Source: Paramixta manurensis
GTDB lineage: Bacteria; Pseudomonadota; Gammaproteobacteria; Enterobacterales; Enterobacteriaceae
DNA: 64,000 nucleotides
Assembly (NCBI RefSeq): GCF_013285385.1
Contig: NZ_CP054212.1
Coordinates: forward strand, 186,001 to 250,000
Direction: 5' to 3'
The first letter of the stretch is position 1, and every line of letters starts with the position of its first letter. The position numbers were made by a program, and so were the translations under genes. Below are positions 1-7,726 of this stretch, piece after piece. The notes under the pieces are model-generated. The model ran no database searches. It had not been told where the DNA came from and saw only the letters and a program-made list of their open reading frames with translations.

Positions 1-330
1 CGTGAGGGGCATTTCCTGCGTCATCTACGCCGCATGAAGCGGGTCTATGCCGAACGGCTGGAGCAGATGATGCAGGCATTACGACCACATTTTCCGCACC
101 TTCAGTTAGCCGGTCTGTGCGTGGTACTTACGTTGCCGGATGGGTTCCCGGACCGCAAGTTAGCGCGTGAAGCGTTAGCGTATGGGTTGGCGCCTTCACC
201 GCTATCAGTATGGTATCAACGTGATGAAACGCGGCGCTATGGATTGTTATTAGGCGTCACTACCTTGCCGCGCGAAGGCTTCGAACGCTGTGCTCAGACG
301 TTAAAGTGGCTGGTAGATAAGTACCGTTGA
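1..330 (+). CDS. MocR/PdxR-type GntR-family regulator, C-terminal part (partial)
   Basis: The reading frame is open from the first base, so only the last 109 residues are present. The piece begins REGHFLRHLRRM and ends in LKWLVDKYR. This matches the end of the fold-type I aminotransferase-like domain of MocR regulators, whose typical motif there is EGHFxRHxRRMRxxY. In such proteins an N-terminal winged helix (outside the window) binds DNA and the C-terminal domain binds PLP or an amino-acid derivative. The target genes cannot be told. A free-standing PLP aminotransferase is the alternative, but the EGHF...RRM segment favours MocR. Confidence 0.7.
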   Translation, partial: REGHFLRHLRRMKRVYAERLEQMMQALRPHFPHLQLAGLCVVLTLPDGFPDRKLAREALAYGLAPSPLSVWYQRDETRRYGLLLGVTTLPREGFERCAQTLKWLVDKYR

Positions 331-337
331 GCGGCGG

Positions 338-580
338 TTAGACCTTGATAAAACGGCGATACAGAAAACGCAGCACCAAAAACTCTATCGCGCCTAATAC
401 CAAGAACCACAGGCAAAATACCAGCGTATAGAGCTGATTCAAATCCTGAAAATGAAAGGTTGCCATCAGCTTGCGCGACACCTCAAGGCCAAACGAAGGG
501 GCGGGTAGAAGGAGCGCCGAGAAAAATCCCAGCATTAAAATCCCCATTAGGGAAATAAAGGCATCAAGTGAGCTTTTCAT
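338..580 (-). CDS. Small inner-membrane protein, 80 aa, function unknown
   Basis: An 80-residue protein with two hydrophobic stretches (about residues 8-28 and 50-73) and a basic C-terminal tail ending RRFIKV, so probably a two-helix inner-membrane protein. It converges on the MocR-type gene, 7 bp after its stop, and is divergent from mntP. The ribosome-binding site before the ATG is weak. I do not recognise the family and assign no function. The hydrophobic pattern on this strand makes it more credible than the overlapping plus-strand frames. Confidence 0.55.
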   Translation of the reverse strand: MKSSLDAFISLMGILMLGFFSALLLPAPSFGLEVSRKLMATFHFQDLNQLYTLVFCLWFLVLGAIEFLVLRFLYRRFIKV

Positions 581-763
581 GTTGCAGGTCTATCGTGATA
601 AACGTTGCCCGCATTGTCAGGGAATCCGCCTGGTGGTTCAACCATCAATCACCTGGCTTTTTTATGCACGCGGAACGGGAAGCATCTGCGGAAAATGCCT
701 TTAGTTTCATAGTGAAAAGTTGTCGTGGCTCGCCGACGTTCTTCTCCAGACATAGCCAACGTT

Positions 764-790
764 AAAATGTATAGCCAGAGCTATATTTAA
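764..790 (+). promoter_or_regulatory. Candidate MntR box upstream of mntP
   Basis: TATAGC (770-775), a CAGA spacer, then GCTATA (780-785) form a perfect inverted repeat inside a longer AT-rich near-palindrome. Enteric MntR boxes have the same geometry, with CATAGC and GCTATG arms around 4 bp. In E. coli MntR with manganese activates mntP and represses mntH. The site lies about 110 bp upstream of the mntP start. The half-sites differ from the classic CATAGC by one base, so the assignment is probable, not certain. Confidence 0.5.
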
Positions 791-898
791 ATCCATGATT
801 TTATTGTCTTTTTCTCTTCGCATTCGCATGTTAGTATCAGCGCACTTTTTTGGGGTTGTCCCGATTTTTTTGTCTTACACCGTTTGCGGTAAAAAATA

Positions 899-1471
899 AT
901 GAATCTTTACGCCACTCTTATTCTGGCTTTTGGAATGTCTATGGATGCCTTTGCCGCCGCCGTAGGTAAAGGCGCAACGCTGCATCGGCCAGGCCTTAAA
1001 GAAGCGTTGCGTACCGGGCTAATTTTTGGCGTGATTGAAGCGATTACGCCCCTGATTGGTTGGGGTATTGGGCTGGTTGCCAGTAAATACATCATGGCAT
1101 GGGATCACTGGGTTGCCTTTACGCTGTTGCTGGTATTAGGTGGGCGGATGATTATCGAGGGGCTGAGCAAGTCCGGCGCTGAAACGCCGCCGCCCGCCCG
1201 CCGCCACGGTTTTTGGTTGCTGGCAACTACGGCGGTCGCCACCAGTCTTGATGCGTTGGCGGTGGGCGTTGGCCTGGCGTTTTTGCAGGTCGATATTGTA
1301 ATGACGGCGCTGACGATTGGGATGGCGACCACTACTATGGCGGCAGCCGGTATTTTGCTCGGTCGCTTTATCGGGCCGGTGATGGGGCGCTGGGCTGAAA
1401 TACTGGGTGGCGTGGTGCTGATTGGGATTGGCTGTAGTATTTTGGTTGAACACTTGGGTTTGCTGCACTAA
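899..1471 (+). CDS. mntP: Manganese efflux pump MntP
   Basis: A 190-residue polytopic inner-membrane protein of the MntP (YebN/DUF204) family, which exports Mn2+ and protects against manganese excess. It shows the duplicated family motifs with conserved aspartates: FGMSMDAFAAAVGKG near residue 11 and TSLDALAVGVG near residue 115. About six membrane helices are expected. Length matches E. coli MntP (about 188). A MntR-like palindrome lies upstream. I did not find the yybP-ykoY manganese riboswitch that precedes E. coli mntP. The ATG at 899 follows a poor Shine-Dalgarno sequence but is the natural N-terminus by homology. Confidence 0.93.
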   Translation: MNLYATLILAFGMSMDAFAAAVGKGATLHRPGLKEALRTGLIFGVIEAITPLIGWGIGLVASKYIMAWDHWVAFTLLLVLGGRMIIEGLSKSGAETPPPARRHGFWLLATTAVATSLDALAVGVGLAFLQVDIVMTALTIGMATTTMAAAGILLGRFIGPVMGRWAEILGGVVLIGIGCSILVEHLGLLH

Positions 1472-1521
1472 TTTCTCACTTCTTCGCCCGGCGCTGTTTT
1501 CATCCGGCGCTGGCAATAAAC

Positions 1522-1555
1522 CCCCCAATAACCGCCGTTAGCGCGTGATTGGGGG
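1522..1555 (+). terminator. Hairpin after mntP, possible terminator
   Basis: CCCCCAAT (1522-1529) pairs with ATTGGGGG (1548-1555) across an 18-base loop that is itself GC-rich. It begins about 50 bp after the mntP stop. The following bases (CCATTGC) are not a clear T-tract, so termination strength is uncertain. Confidence 0.4.
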
Positions 1556-1637
1556 CCATTGCTATTTCCACATTTTTCCTTCCTGCCCGGCTGAACCGTT
1601 TACGATTGGTTTAAAAAGTACTTAACCTAACTAAATA

Positions 1638-1652
1638 TAATAATTATTATCA
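1638..1652 (+). promoter_or_regulatory. Fur box
   Basis: TAATAATTATTATCA matches the Fur 7-1-7 inverted-repeat consensus TGATAATNATTATCA at 14 of 15 positions, inside an AT-rich promoter region. It is 120 bp upstream of the substrate-binding protein gene at 1773, so iron-dependent repression of that gene is expected. No other gene lies between them. This is a direct motif match; regulation is inferred. Confidence 0.75.
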
Positions 1653-1772
1653 TTAACAGTCTAATAATATCCTTCTGAAATATAAGGTTGTCATGCGTCT
1701 CCGCTGGCTGATGGCGTGGGGCGCACAGGCAAGATAAGCAAATAACTTTTTAACCAAGGCAGGAATAAGATT

Positions 1773-2906
1773 ATGGCGTTAAAACAACGTATAGCGATGA
1801 GTGTGGCCGGTTTCGCTCTGCTGGCGGCTCCATTACTTGCCAGCGCGGTTAGCTGGCCGCTAACGGTGACCGATCGGGATAACCGCAGCGTAACGATTGA
1901 AAAAGAGCCGCAGCATATTATTTTGCAAGATGGCCGGGACATTCTTTCGCTGGCGTTGCTGGATCGCGATAACCCGTTTAAACGGGTGGTGGCATGGAAT
2001 AACCTGCCGAAGAAACAGGACACGGAAACCTGGAAAGTATTAAAACGCGCCTGGCCTGATTCAGAAAACATTCTTGATATGGGTTTTTCCGACCAGGGTA
2101 ACGTTAACCTCGAAGCGGTTATCGCTAAACATCCCGACCTGATGATTGCCCAGTTGCGTGCCAAACCGGCGCTGGTGCAAACCGGTGTCATGGCCTCGCT
2201 GGAAAAGCTGCACATACCGGTTATTTTTGTCGATTATGAATTGCACCCGGTGCAAAACACCGTGCCCAGTATCACGCTGTTAGGAAAGGTGTTAAATCAA
2301 GAAGCGCGCGCCAAAGCCTATACCGACTATTACCAGGCGCACCTGCAGGCCATTCAAGACAAAACCGCGGCGATCACGCCGAAACCGGTGGTATTTATTG
2401 AGCCGATTGCAGGTGTCGGAGGGTTAGATGATGCCTGCTGCTTTACCCATGCGCACAACGGTTGGGGAGGCTTAGTCGAAGCGGCTGGTGGGGTGAATAT
2501 TGGTTCACAGCTATTAGCGGGCGCCACTGGCGATGTGTCGGTCGAGAAAATTATTTCCCTGCATCCTGATTACTATGTCATGACCGGTTCAAAGCGTGGC
2601 GGGAAAGATAATGCGGTGGTGCCCTTTGGTTACAACACCGATCCGGCGCAGATTAAAGCCAAATTTAACGCACTGCTGGCGCGTTCTGGTGTGGCGCAGA
2701 TTCCGGCGGTGAAAGCCGGTCATGTGGCGGCGGTATATCACCATTTTTATAATAATCCGTACAATATTATCGGGTTAGAGGCGTTAAGTAAGACCTTCTA
2801 TCCACAGACGTTTAGCCAACTGGATCCGACCGCTGATTATCATCAAATTATTCGTCGCTTTACCAAACTGCCAGACGATAGCTTTAATCTGTTTTATCAA
2901 CCTTAA
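1773..2906 (+). CDS. Periplasmic iron/siderophore-type ABC substrate-binding protein
   Basis: A 377-residue protein with a clear signal peptide (basic start, hydrophobic core, cleavage near LASAV-SW). The mature part has the type III periplasmic-binding fold of FepB/BtuF relatives: VTDRDNRSVTIEKEPQHIIL at the start, VNLEAVIAKHPDLMI about residue 110, and SVEKIISLHPDYYVM about residue 265. Such proteins deliver ferric siderophore, heme or cobalamin to an ABC importer. The Fur box upstream argues for iron. No permease or ATPase gene is adjacent, so it must share a remote transporter. It is longer than FepB, with an extended C-terminus (about 340-377). A good AGGA sits before the ATG at 1773. 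The ligand is unknown. Confidence 0.8.
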   Translation: MALKQRIAMSVAGFALLAAPLLASAVSWPLTVTDRDNRSVTIEKEPQHIILQDGRDILSLALLDRDNPFKRVVAWNNLPKKQDTETWKVLKRAWPDSENILDMGFSDQGNVNLEAVIAKHPDLMIAQLRAKPALVQTGVMASLEKLHIPVIFVDYELHPVQNTVPSITLLGKVLNQEARAKAYTDYYQAHLQAIQDKTAAITPKPVVFIEPIAGVGGLDDACCFTHAHNGWGGLVEAAGGVNIGSQLLAGATGDVSVEKIISLHPDYYVMTGSKRGGKDNAVVPFGYNTDPAQIKAKFNALLARSGVAQIPAVKAGHVAAVYHHFYNNPYNIIGLEALSKTFYPQTFSQLDPTADYHQIIRRFTKLPDDSFNLFYQP

Positions 2907-3069
2907 TGTGACCGATAACCGAATGGCGAGGCGGGTCCCGCCATTACCGGATCAGACCCATGGCGTTGTGCACGCGCGGATAAACGCGCTGGGGCATAAT
3001 ACGCTACGCTGTGCGGTTTCCGCGCTCTGTGCCGGGAACCAGCGCTTCTGTTAACTATCGGGAACTATC

Positions 3070-4332
3070 ATGCCCCCATCGGCTGCCGCCCGCGCGGATT
3101 CGTTATTACAACATCGTTCTTTTGTAGCGTTTTGGCTGGCGCGAACCGGCTCCAGCTTTGGCTTTCAGATGCTGTCGATTGTGGTCGGATGGCAAATTTA
3201 CGCCGTTACCGGTCGGGCGTTTTATCTTGGCCTGATTGGGCTGGTCCAGTTTATTCCCTCTATTGCGCTAGCGATTCCGGCGGGGCATCTCGCCGATCAA
3301 TACGACCGTCGTCGTATCGTACTACTTGGTCAGTTGATTGAGTGGCTGGCCATTCTGGCGCTGGCGCTATTGACGTTTTTACATCGGGCCGATGTGCTGA
3401 TCATTCTGGCGCTGGTGTTTATTATTTCGGTGGCAAAAGTGATTGAAGGCCCGGCGCTGCAATCCATGCTACCGGCGTTAGTGCCGCCGCGTTTACTGGC
3501 GCGCGCAACGGCGGCCAGCGCGGTTTCCGGGCAGGCGGCAATGATCGCCGGGCCGGCGCTGGGCGGTTTCCTGTATACTACCGGGGCGGATATTGTCTAT
3601 CTGGCAACCGGGCTACTGTATCTGGTTTCGGTCGCGATGGTCAGTAGTTTGCGTTATGAACAGGCGCCGCCGGTACGGGTGCCAGCAACGCTTTCCACTC
3701 TGTTTGCCGGGGTGCGCTTTATTCGTGAGCGACCGGATGTATTGGGCGTGATTTCGCTCGATCTGTTTGCCGTATTACTGGGTGGTGCAACCGCGTTATT
3801 ACCCATCTTTGCGAGCGATATTCTGCATACCGGGCCGCTTGGATTGGGGTTGCTACGCGCCGCACCCGCGGTGGGCGCACTATTGGTCGGGTTCTGGCTG
3901 AGCCGTCACTCGCTTGAACGCCGCGTGGGGATGATTATGTTCGTCTCGGTTGCCTGTTTTGGTGTGGCAACGTTGGTGTTTGCGCTGTCGGCCTCGCTGT
4001 GGATCTCGCTGCTGGCGCTGTTCGCAACCGGCGCATTTGATATGGTGAGTATGGTGATTCGCGGCGCGCTGGTACAGCTTGATACGCCCGATGATATGCG
4101 CGGGCGTGTGAATGCGGTGAATTCTATTTTTGTAAATACTTCCAATCAGTTGGGCGAGTTTGAATCCGGGATGCTGGCGGCATGGTTAGGCGCGGTACCG
4201 GCAGCGGTGCTGGGCGGCATCGGCACTCTGGCGGTAGTAGGAATATGGATGTGGTTATTCCCCGGTTTGCGCCAACGTCAGCGGTTGGATAATGGCGATG
4301 TTGAGCAACAAGAAGCGGCAAAAGTGGCCTAA
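3070..4332 (+). CDS. MFS transporter, MFS_3/EntS-like
   Basis: A 420-residue transporter with about twelve helices. The loop 2-3 signature AGHLADQYDRRRIVLLG near residue 72 is typical of the major facilitator superfamily. The overall pattern (LARTGSSFG start, PALGGFL near 160, DMRGRVNAVNSIF near 340) resembles the MFS_3 branch that includes the enterobactin exporter EntS. It follows the Fur-regulated binding-protein gene after 163 bp, so siderophore or drug export is possible, but the substrate cannot be read from sequence. A GGGAA precedes the ATG at 3070. Confidence 0.8.
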   Translation: MPPSAAARADSLLQHRSFVAFWLARTGSSFGFQMLSIVVGWQIYAVTGRAFYLGLIGLVQFIPSIALAIPAGHLADQYDRRRIVLLGQLIEWLAILALALLTFLHRADVLIILALVFIISVAKVIEGPALQSMLPALVPPRLLARATAASAVSGQAAMIAGPALGGFLYTTGADIVYLATGLLYLVSVAMVSSLRYEQAPPVRVPATLSTLFAGVRFIRERPDVLGVISLDLFAVLLGGATALLPIFASDILHTGPLGLGLLRAAPAVGALLVGFWLSRHSLERRVGMIMFVSVACFGVATLVFALSASLWISLLALFATGAFDMVSMVIRGALVQLDTPDDMRGRVNAVNSIFVNTSNQLGEFESGMLAAWLGAVPAAVLGGIGTLAVVGIWMWLFPGLRQRQRLDNGDVEQQEAAKVA

Positions 4333-4361
4333 AGGGGACGCGTCCACAGAGCATTGTCAAA

Positions 4362-4388
4362 TGCCCGGCTAAGCCGGGCACTTCTTTC
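4362..4388 (+). terminator. Intrinsic terminator after MFS gene
   Basis: TGCCCGGC (4362-4369), loop TAA, GCCGGGCA (4373-4380), then CTTCTTT. A strong GC stem with a short T-rich tail follows the plus-strand MFS gene. It also abuts the stop of the convergent antitoxin gene at 4387, so it may serve both directions. Confidence 0.75.
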
Positions 4389-4695
4389 ATGCGCTTGCGA
4401 GTGCAGAGAACTGAAAACCTGTCGCATGAACGACGCTGCGCAGAGTTTTCAGGGTGGGGTTGCCTGTAGGGGATAGCGTGCGATACAGAGATTCACGCGA
4501 CACCCCCGCTTTTTGGGCGATTGTAGCCATTCCACCTCGTGCTTCTACAACATGGCGTAAGGCAAGTAAAAAAGCTTCCTGACCTCCCTCTTCATCCATG
4601 TCAAGGAATGCCTGATGCAGATAGGCCTGAGCAAAAGCAGGGTCCTCTCTGAGAGCATCCACCATTACGTCATCATATGAACGTTCTTTAGGCAT
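4387..4695 (-). CDS. HigA-like antitoxin, XRE-type helix-turn-helix
   Basis: A 102-residue protein. Its C-terminal half (about 48-98) reads VEARGGMATIAQKAGVSRES and continues into a phage-type helix-turn-helix. The N-terminal part (RSYDDVMVDALREDPAFAQAYL) is the usual toxin-binding arm of the addiction-module antidote family paired with Gp49-like toxins. It lies 3 bp downstream of the toxin gene, in the toxin-first order typical of HigBA. It should neutralise the toxin and repress the shared promoter. Confidence 0.85.
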   Translation of the reverse strand: MPKERSYDDVMVDALREDPAFAQAYLHQAFLDMDEEGGQEAFLLALRHVVEARGGMATIAQKAGVSRESLYRTLSPTGNPTLKTLRSVVHATGFQFSALASA

Positions 4696-4698
4696 ACA

Positions 4699-5016
4699 TC
4701 ACCTCTTTAAATAATCTTTGAGGCAATCAATAGCCTCATCTATGTCAGCATCCTGAGTTCGTTTATCACCAGCGAGTAGCAGTAAAACTATCTCCCCTGC
4801 AACCAGACTGTAGTAAACGCGGTACCCACCTCCCTGATCTATCCTAAGCTCCCAGACACCTTCCCGGCATGGCTTATGGTCCCCAAAATTTCCAGATGCC
4901 ATCCGGTTAATGCGGGAGGCAATCTTTGCCTTAGCAATTGGGTCGCGTAAGTTTTTGAAAAAATTAGCATAAAGGTCACGACCGTCTGCGGTTATGTAGG
5001 TCTTTATCGTCTTCAT
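4699..5016 (-). CDS. HigB/Gp49-like RelE-superfamily toxin
   Basis: About 105 residues, Gp49-like (HigB/RelE superfamily). Landmarks are YANFFKNLRDPIAKAKI (substrate-binding helices), WELRIDQGGGYRVYYS (core strands with the conserved arginine) and LLLLAGDKRTQDADI near the C-terminus. Such toxins are usually ribosome-dependent mRNA endonucleases. ATG codons at 5016 and 5025 are both possible. Neither has a convincing Shine-Dalgarno site; 5016 (MKTIKTY) is chosen from the usual start of relatives. The gene is first in a two-gene unit with the antitoxin. Confidence 0.85.
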   Translation of the reverse strand: MKTIKTYITADGRDLYANFFKNLRDPIAKAKIASRINRMASGNFGDHKPCREGVWELRIDQGGGYRVYYSLVAGEIVLLLLAGDKRTQDADIDEAIDCLKDYLKR

Positions 5017-5028
5017 GAATGCCATTGT

Positions 5029-5085
5029 AGCTTAAAAGATACTTTTATGGCGAGTTTTTTAGTTTAAAAGCGACATTTTTATGGC
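5029..5085 (-). promoter_or_regulatory. Operator repeats of the HigBA-like module
   Basis: Two similar copies of about 23-25 bp lie just upstream of the toxin start, at 5029-5051 and 5061-5085. Each has AGYTTAAAAG at one end and TTTTATGGC at the other. The first contains a perfect palindrome, TAAAAG-ATA-CTTTTA (5033-5047). Paired palindromic sites over the promoter are usual for autorepression by the antitoxin or toxin-antitoxin complex. Function is inferred. Confidence 0.5.
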
Positions 5086-5235
5086 TCAGGGTAACTGTCT
5101 CTTTGGACATAAAAAGTTCCCCGGAAAATCGTATGGGGATGTTTTAGCATTGTTCAAAGCGGAGATGGCAGCTTGGTGTTCAAGCATCCGTAGAGCATTG
5201 TCTCGTCCAGCGCGCCAGGCTATCATGTAGCGCAT

Positions 5236-5297
5236 AGGGTGATGGCGTTCCACCTTAACCAACCGCCAGTCCGCGTTCCGGACGGCTGATGACGCCT
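5236..5297 (+). ncRNA. Fluoride riboswitch aptamer (crcB motif)
   Basis: The segment has the hallmarks of the crcB RNA: GGTGATGGCGTTCCACC (5238-5254) forming the first stem, AACCGCC downstream (5260-5266), a variable hairpin, and the near-invariant CTGATGACGCCT (5286-5297). It lies about 110 bp upstream of a fluoride channel gene. Fluoride binding stabilises the aptamer and allows transcription to continue. The overlap of the aptamer 3' end with a terminator stem supports a transcriptional ON switch. Confidence 0.93.
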
Positions 5298-5348
5298 GAC
5301 ATAGATAATCCTCGTGTGGGAGTAAGGGCTATGTCAGGGCGTTTTCTT
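5295..5348 (+). terminator. Terminator expression platform of the fluoride riboswitch
   Basis: CCTGACATAG (5295-5304) pairs perfectly with CTATGTCAGG (5329-5338), followed by GCGTTTTCTT. The first strand shares its opening CCT with the aptamer's conserved end at 5295-5297. Ligand-bound aptamer and terminator hairpin would therefore compete, the usual logic of fluoride ON switches. Confidence 0.85.
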
Positions 5349-5408
5349 ATCCAACCTGCATACCTTCCCTGCGCGGAGCCGTTTTAAACACTTAGGGAAC
5401 AATAATTG

Positions 5409-5786
5409 ATGGTCAAATCTTTGCTTGCGGTAATGATCGGTGGTGCAGTGGGCTGTATTCTGCGTTGGTTAATTGCGCTGCGTTTTAATGCGCTATTTCC
5501 TAATCTGCCGCCCGGCACCTTGATTGTTAACTTGGTGGGTGGTTTCGTTATTGGCGGCGCGTTAGCGTACTTCCTGAAAAATCCGCATCTTGATATCGCC
5601 TGGAAATTATTGATCACCACCGGCTTATGCGGCGGCCTGACTACCTTTTCGACCTTCTCAGCCGAAATTATGGTGCTGTTGCAAAGCGGCAAATATCTGT
5701 GGGCGATGGGCAGTGTGCTGGCGCATGTATTGGGTTCGTTATTGATGACGTTTGCCGGTTTTGCGCTAATAAATGCATTAGGTTAA
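5409..5786 (+). CDS. crcB: Fluoride channel FluC/CrcB
   Basis: About 125 residues and four helices, acting as a dual-topology dimer in the inner membrane that expels fluoride. Diagnostic motifs are GGAVGCILRW near residue 10, NLVGGFVIGG near 42 and GLCGGLTTFSTFSAE near 75, which carries the pore-lining phenylalanine/threonine track and the central sodium-site region. The ATG at 5409 follows AGGGA at a good distance; a TTG one codon upstream is also open. Expression is expected to depend on the fluoride riboswitch just upstream. Confidence 0.95.
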   Translation: MVKSLLAVMIGGAVGCILRWLIALRFNALFPNLPPGTLIVNLVGGFVIGGALAYFLKNPHLDIAWKLLITTGLCGGLTTFSTFSAEIMVLLQSGKYLWAMGSVLAHVLGSLLMTFAGFALINALG

Positions 5787-5893
5787 CCCGTCGTATTTGA
5801 GCCAATTTTGTGCGATCTAGCGCACATTAAGCAGAAGATAGCGTGATGTTGCACTAAACTCGGTCTCTTAATGGAAAGAGAGTGAGTTTGTGT

Positions 5894-7726
5894 ATGCTAT
5901 TCCGCCGTTTTGAGCAGTTCATCAACATCTTTCAGGATGCGCCTGCTGGCGCGCCGCCCGATCGAGTGTGGGCGTTTTATGTCTACTATCTGCGCCAAGT
6001 CTGGCGCAGTTTCGCCGCCTTACTGGCGGTTGGGCTGGTCGCTTCATTGATTGAGGTGGCGCTATTTAGCTACCTCAGCCGCATTATCGACTTAGCGAAT
6101 GCCTCAACGCCTTCCTCTTTTTTTCAGGATAACTGGGGCATCCTGCTATGGATGGCTGCGGTCGCGCTGATCCTACGGCCTATCTTTATCGGGCTGCATG
6201 ACCTACTGGTACATCAAAGCATTAACCCCGGTATGACCAGTATGATCCGCTGGCAAAATCATAATTACGTGCTGCGTCAGAGCCTGAACTTTTTTCAAAA
6301 CGATTTCGCCGGACGTATTGCACAGCGCATTATGCAAACCGGTAATGCGTTACGTGATTCGGCGGTGCAGGTGGTGGATGCGTTGTGGCATGTGCTGATT
6401 TACGCGGTGACCGCTCTGGTGCTATTTGCTGAAGCTGACTGGCGTTTAATGGTACCGCTCATTCTGTGGATGCTGGGTTACAGCAGCGCGTTACGCTTTT
6501 TTGTACCGCGCGTGAAGGCCCGTTCCGTCGTCTCTTCTGAAGCGCGTTCAAAGCTGATGGGGTGCATTGTTGATGGTTACACCAATATCACCACGCTAAA
6601 ACTGTTTGCCCATACCGATCTGGAGCAGCGTTATGCGAAAGAGGCGATTGCGGAACAAACCGCGAAAACTCAACTGGCAAGCCGCATGGTCACCAGTATG
6701 GATGTGACGCTCTCCACCCTGAACGGCTTGCTGATTGTTGCTACCAGCGGTTTAGCGCTATGGCTATGGACACAATCGCTGATTAGCGTTGGCGCCATTG
6801 CGCTGGCGACCGGGCTGGTTATTCGTATCGTCAACATGTCCGGTTGGATCATGTGGGTGGTCAATGGCATTTTTGAAAATATCGGAATGGTGCAGGATGG
6901 GTTAAAAACCATTGCCCAGCCGCTGACGGTGACCGATGAGCCGCAGGCAACCACGCTGAAAGTTGAGCGCGGCGGATTGCATTTTGATGATGTGAGTTTC
7001 GATTATGGCGGCAGCCGTCAGGTTATCCGGCATTTGAATTTAGACATTAAGCCCGGCGAAAAAATTGGGTTAATCGGCCCCTCCGGCGCCGGTAAATCAA
7101 CGTTGGTCAACTTATTGTTGCGCCTGTACGACATTAATCATGGGCGGATTATGATTGACGGGCAAAATATCGCTCAGGTCAGCCAGGAGAGTTTGCGGGC
7201 GCAAATTGGCATGATTACGCAGGATACCTCGCTGCTGCATCGTTCTATTCGCGACAACTTGCTGTATGGGCGTCCCGATGCCAGCGAAGCGGAGTTGAAC
7301 ACTGCGATTCAACGCGCCCGTGCCGATGAGTTTATTCCGCTGCTTTCCGATCCAGAGGGGCGCACTGGCCTTGACGCACACGTCGGCGAACGTGGCGTAA
7401 AACTGTCGGGCGGCCAGCGCCAGCGGATCGCGATTGCGCGCGTGTTGCTAAAAGATGCCCCGATTCTGATTATGGATGAAGCGACCTCGGCGCTGGATTC
7501 TGAAGTGGAAGCGGCAATTCAGGAGAGCCTGGAAAGCCTGATGCAAGGGAAAACGGTGATTGCGATTGCCCACCGTTTATCCACCATTGCACGCCTTGAC
7601 CGGCTGGTGGTGTTGGACCAAGGGCAGATTGCCGAAGTCGGCACCCATCAGGAGTTATTGGCGAAAGGCGGAATCTACGCGCGCTTGTGGCGGCATCAAA
7701 CCGGTGGTTTTGTCGGCGCCGATTAA
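5894..7726 (+). CDS. ABC exporter, fused permease-ATPase
   Basis: About 610 residues with an N-terminal six-helix exporter domain (about 35-330) and a C-terminal ATPase. The ATPase shows Walker A GPSGAGKST near 398, signature LSGGQRQRIAIAR near 502, Walker B ILIMDEATSALD and the H-loop IAIAHRLSTI. Fused half-transporters of this type act as dimers and export lipids, peptides or drugs; the substrate is not evident. The ATG at 5894 is preferred over an in-frame GTG at 5882, though the latter has GGAAAGAG upstream. The last 4 bp overlap the convergent FemAB-like gene. No partner gene in the same direction was found. Confidence 0.85.
   Translation: MLFRRFEQFINIFQDAPAGAPPDRVWAFYVYYLRQVWRSFAALLAVGLVASLIEVALFSYLSRIIDLANASTPSSFFQDNWGILLWMAAVALILRPIFIGLHDLLVHQSINPGMTSMIRWQNHNYVLRQSLNFFQNDFAGRIAQRIMQTGNALRDSAVQVVDALWHVLIYAVTALVLFAEADWRLMVPLILWMLGYSSALRFFVPRVKARSVVSSEARSKLMGCIVDGYTNITTLKLFAHTDLEQRYAKEAIAEQTAKTQLASRMVTSMDVTLSTLNGLLIVATSGLALWLWTQSLISVGAIALATGLVIRIVNMSGWIMWVVNGIFENIGMVQDGLKTIAQPLTVTDEPQATTLKVERGGLHFDDVSFDYGGSRQVIRHLNLDIKPGEKIGLIGPSGAGKSTLVNLLLRLYDINHGRIMIDGQNIAQVSQESLRAQIGMITQDTSLLHRSIRDNLLYGRPDASEAELNTAIQRARADEFIPLLSDPEGRTGLDAHVGERGVKLSGGQRQRIAIARVLLKDAPILIMDEATSALDSEVEAAIQESLESLMQGKTVIAIAHRLSTIARLDRLVVLDQGQIAEVGTHQELLAKGGIYARLWRHQTGGFVGAD

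Noticed and set aside
471..765. Plus-strand open frames opposite the small membrane protein gene
   Set aside because: They lack protein-like patterns, while the minus-strand frame encodes a convincing two-helix membrane protein.
786..898. yybP-ykoY manganese riboswitch before mntP
   Set aside because: The conserved loop sequences expected for this RNA were not found in the leader.
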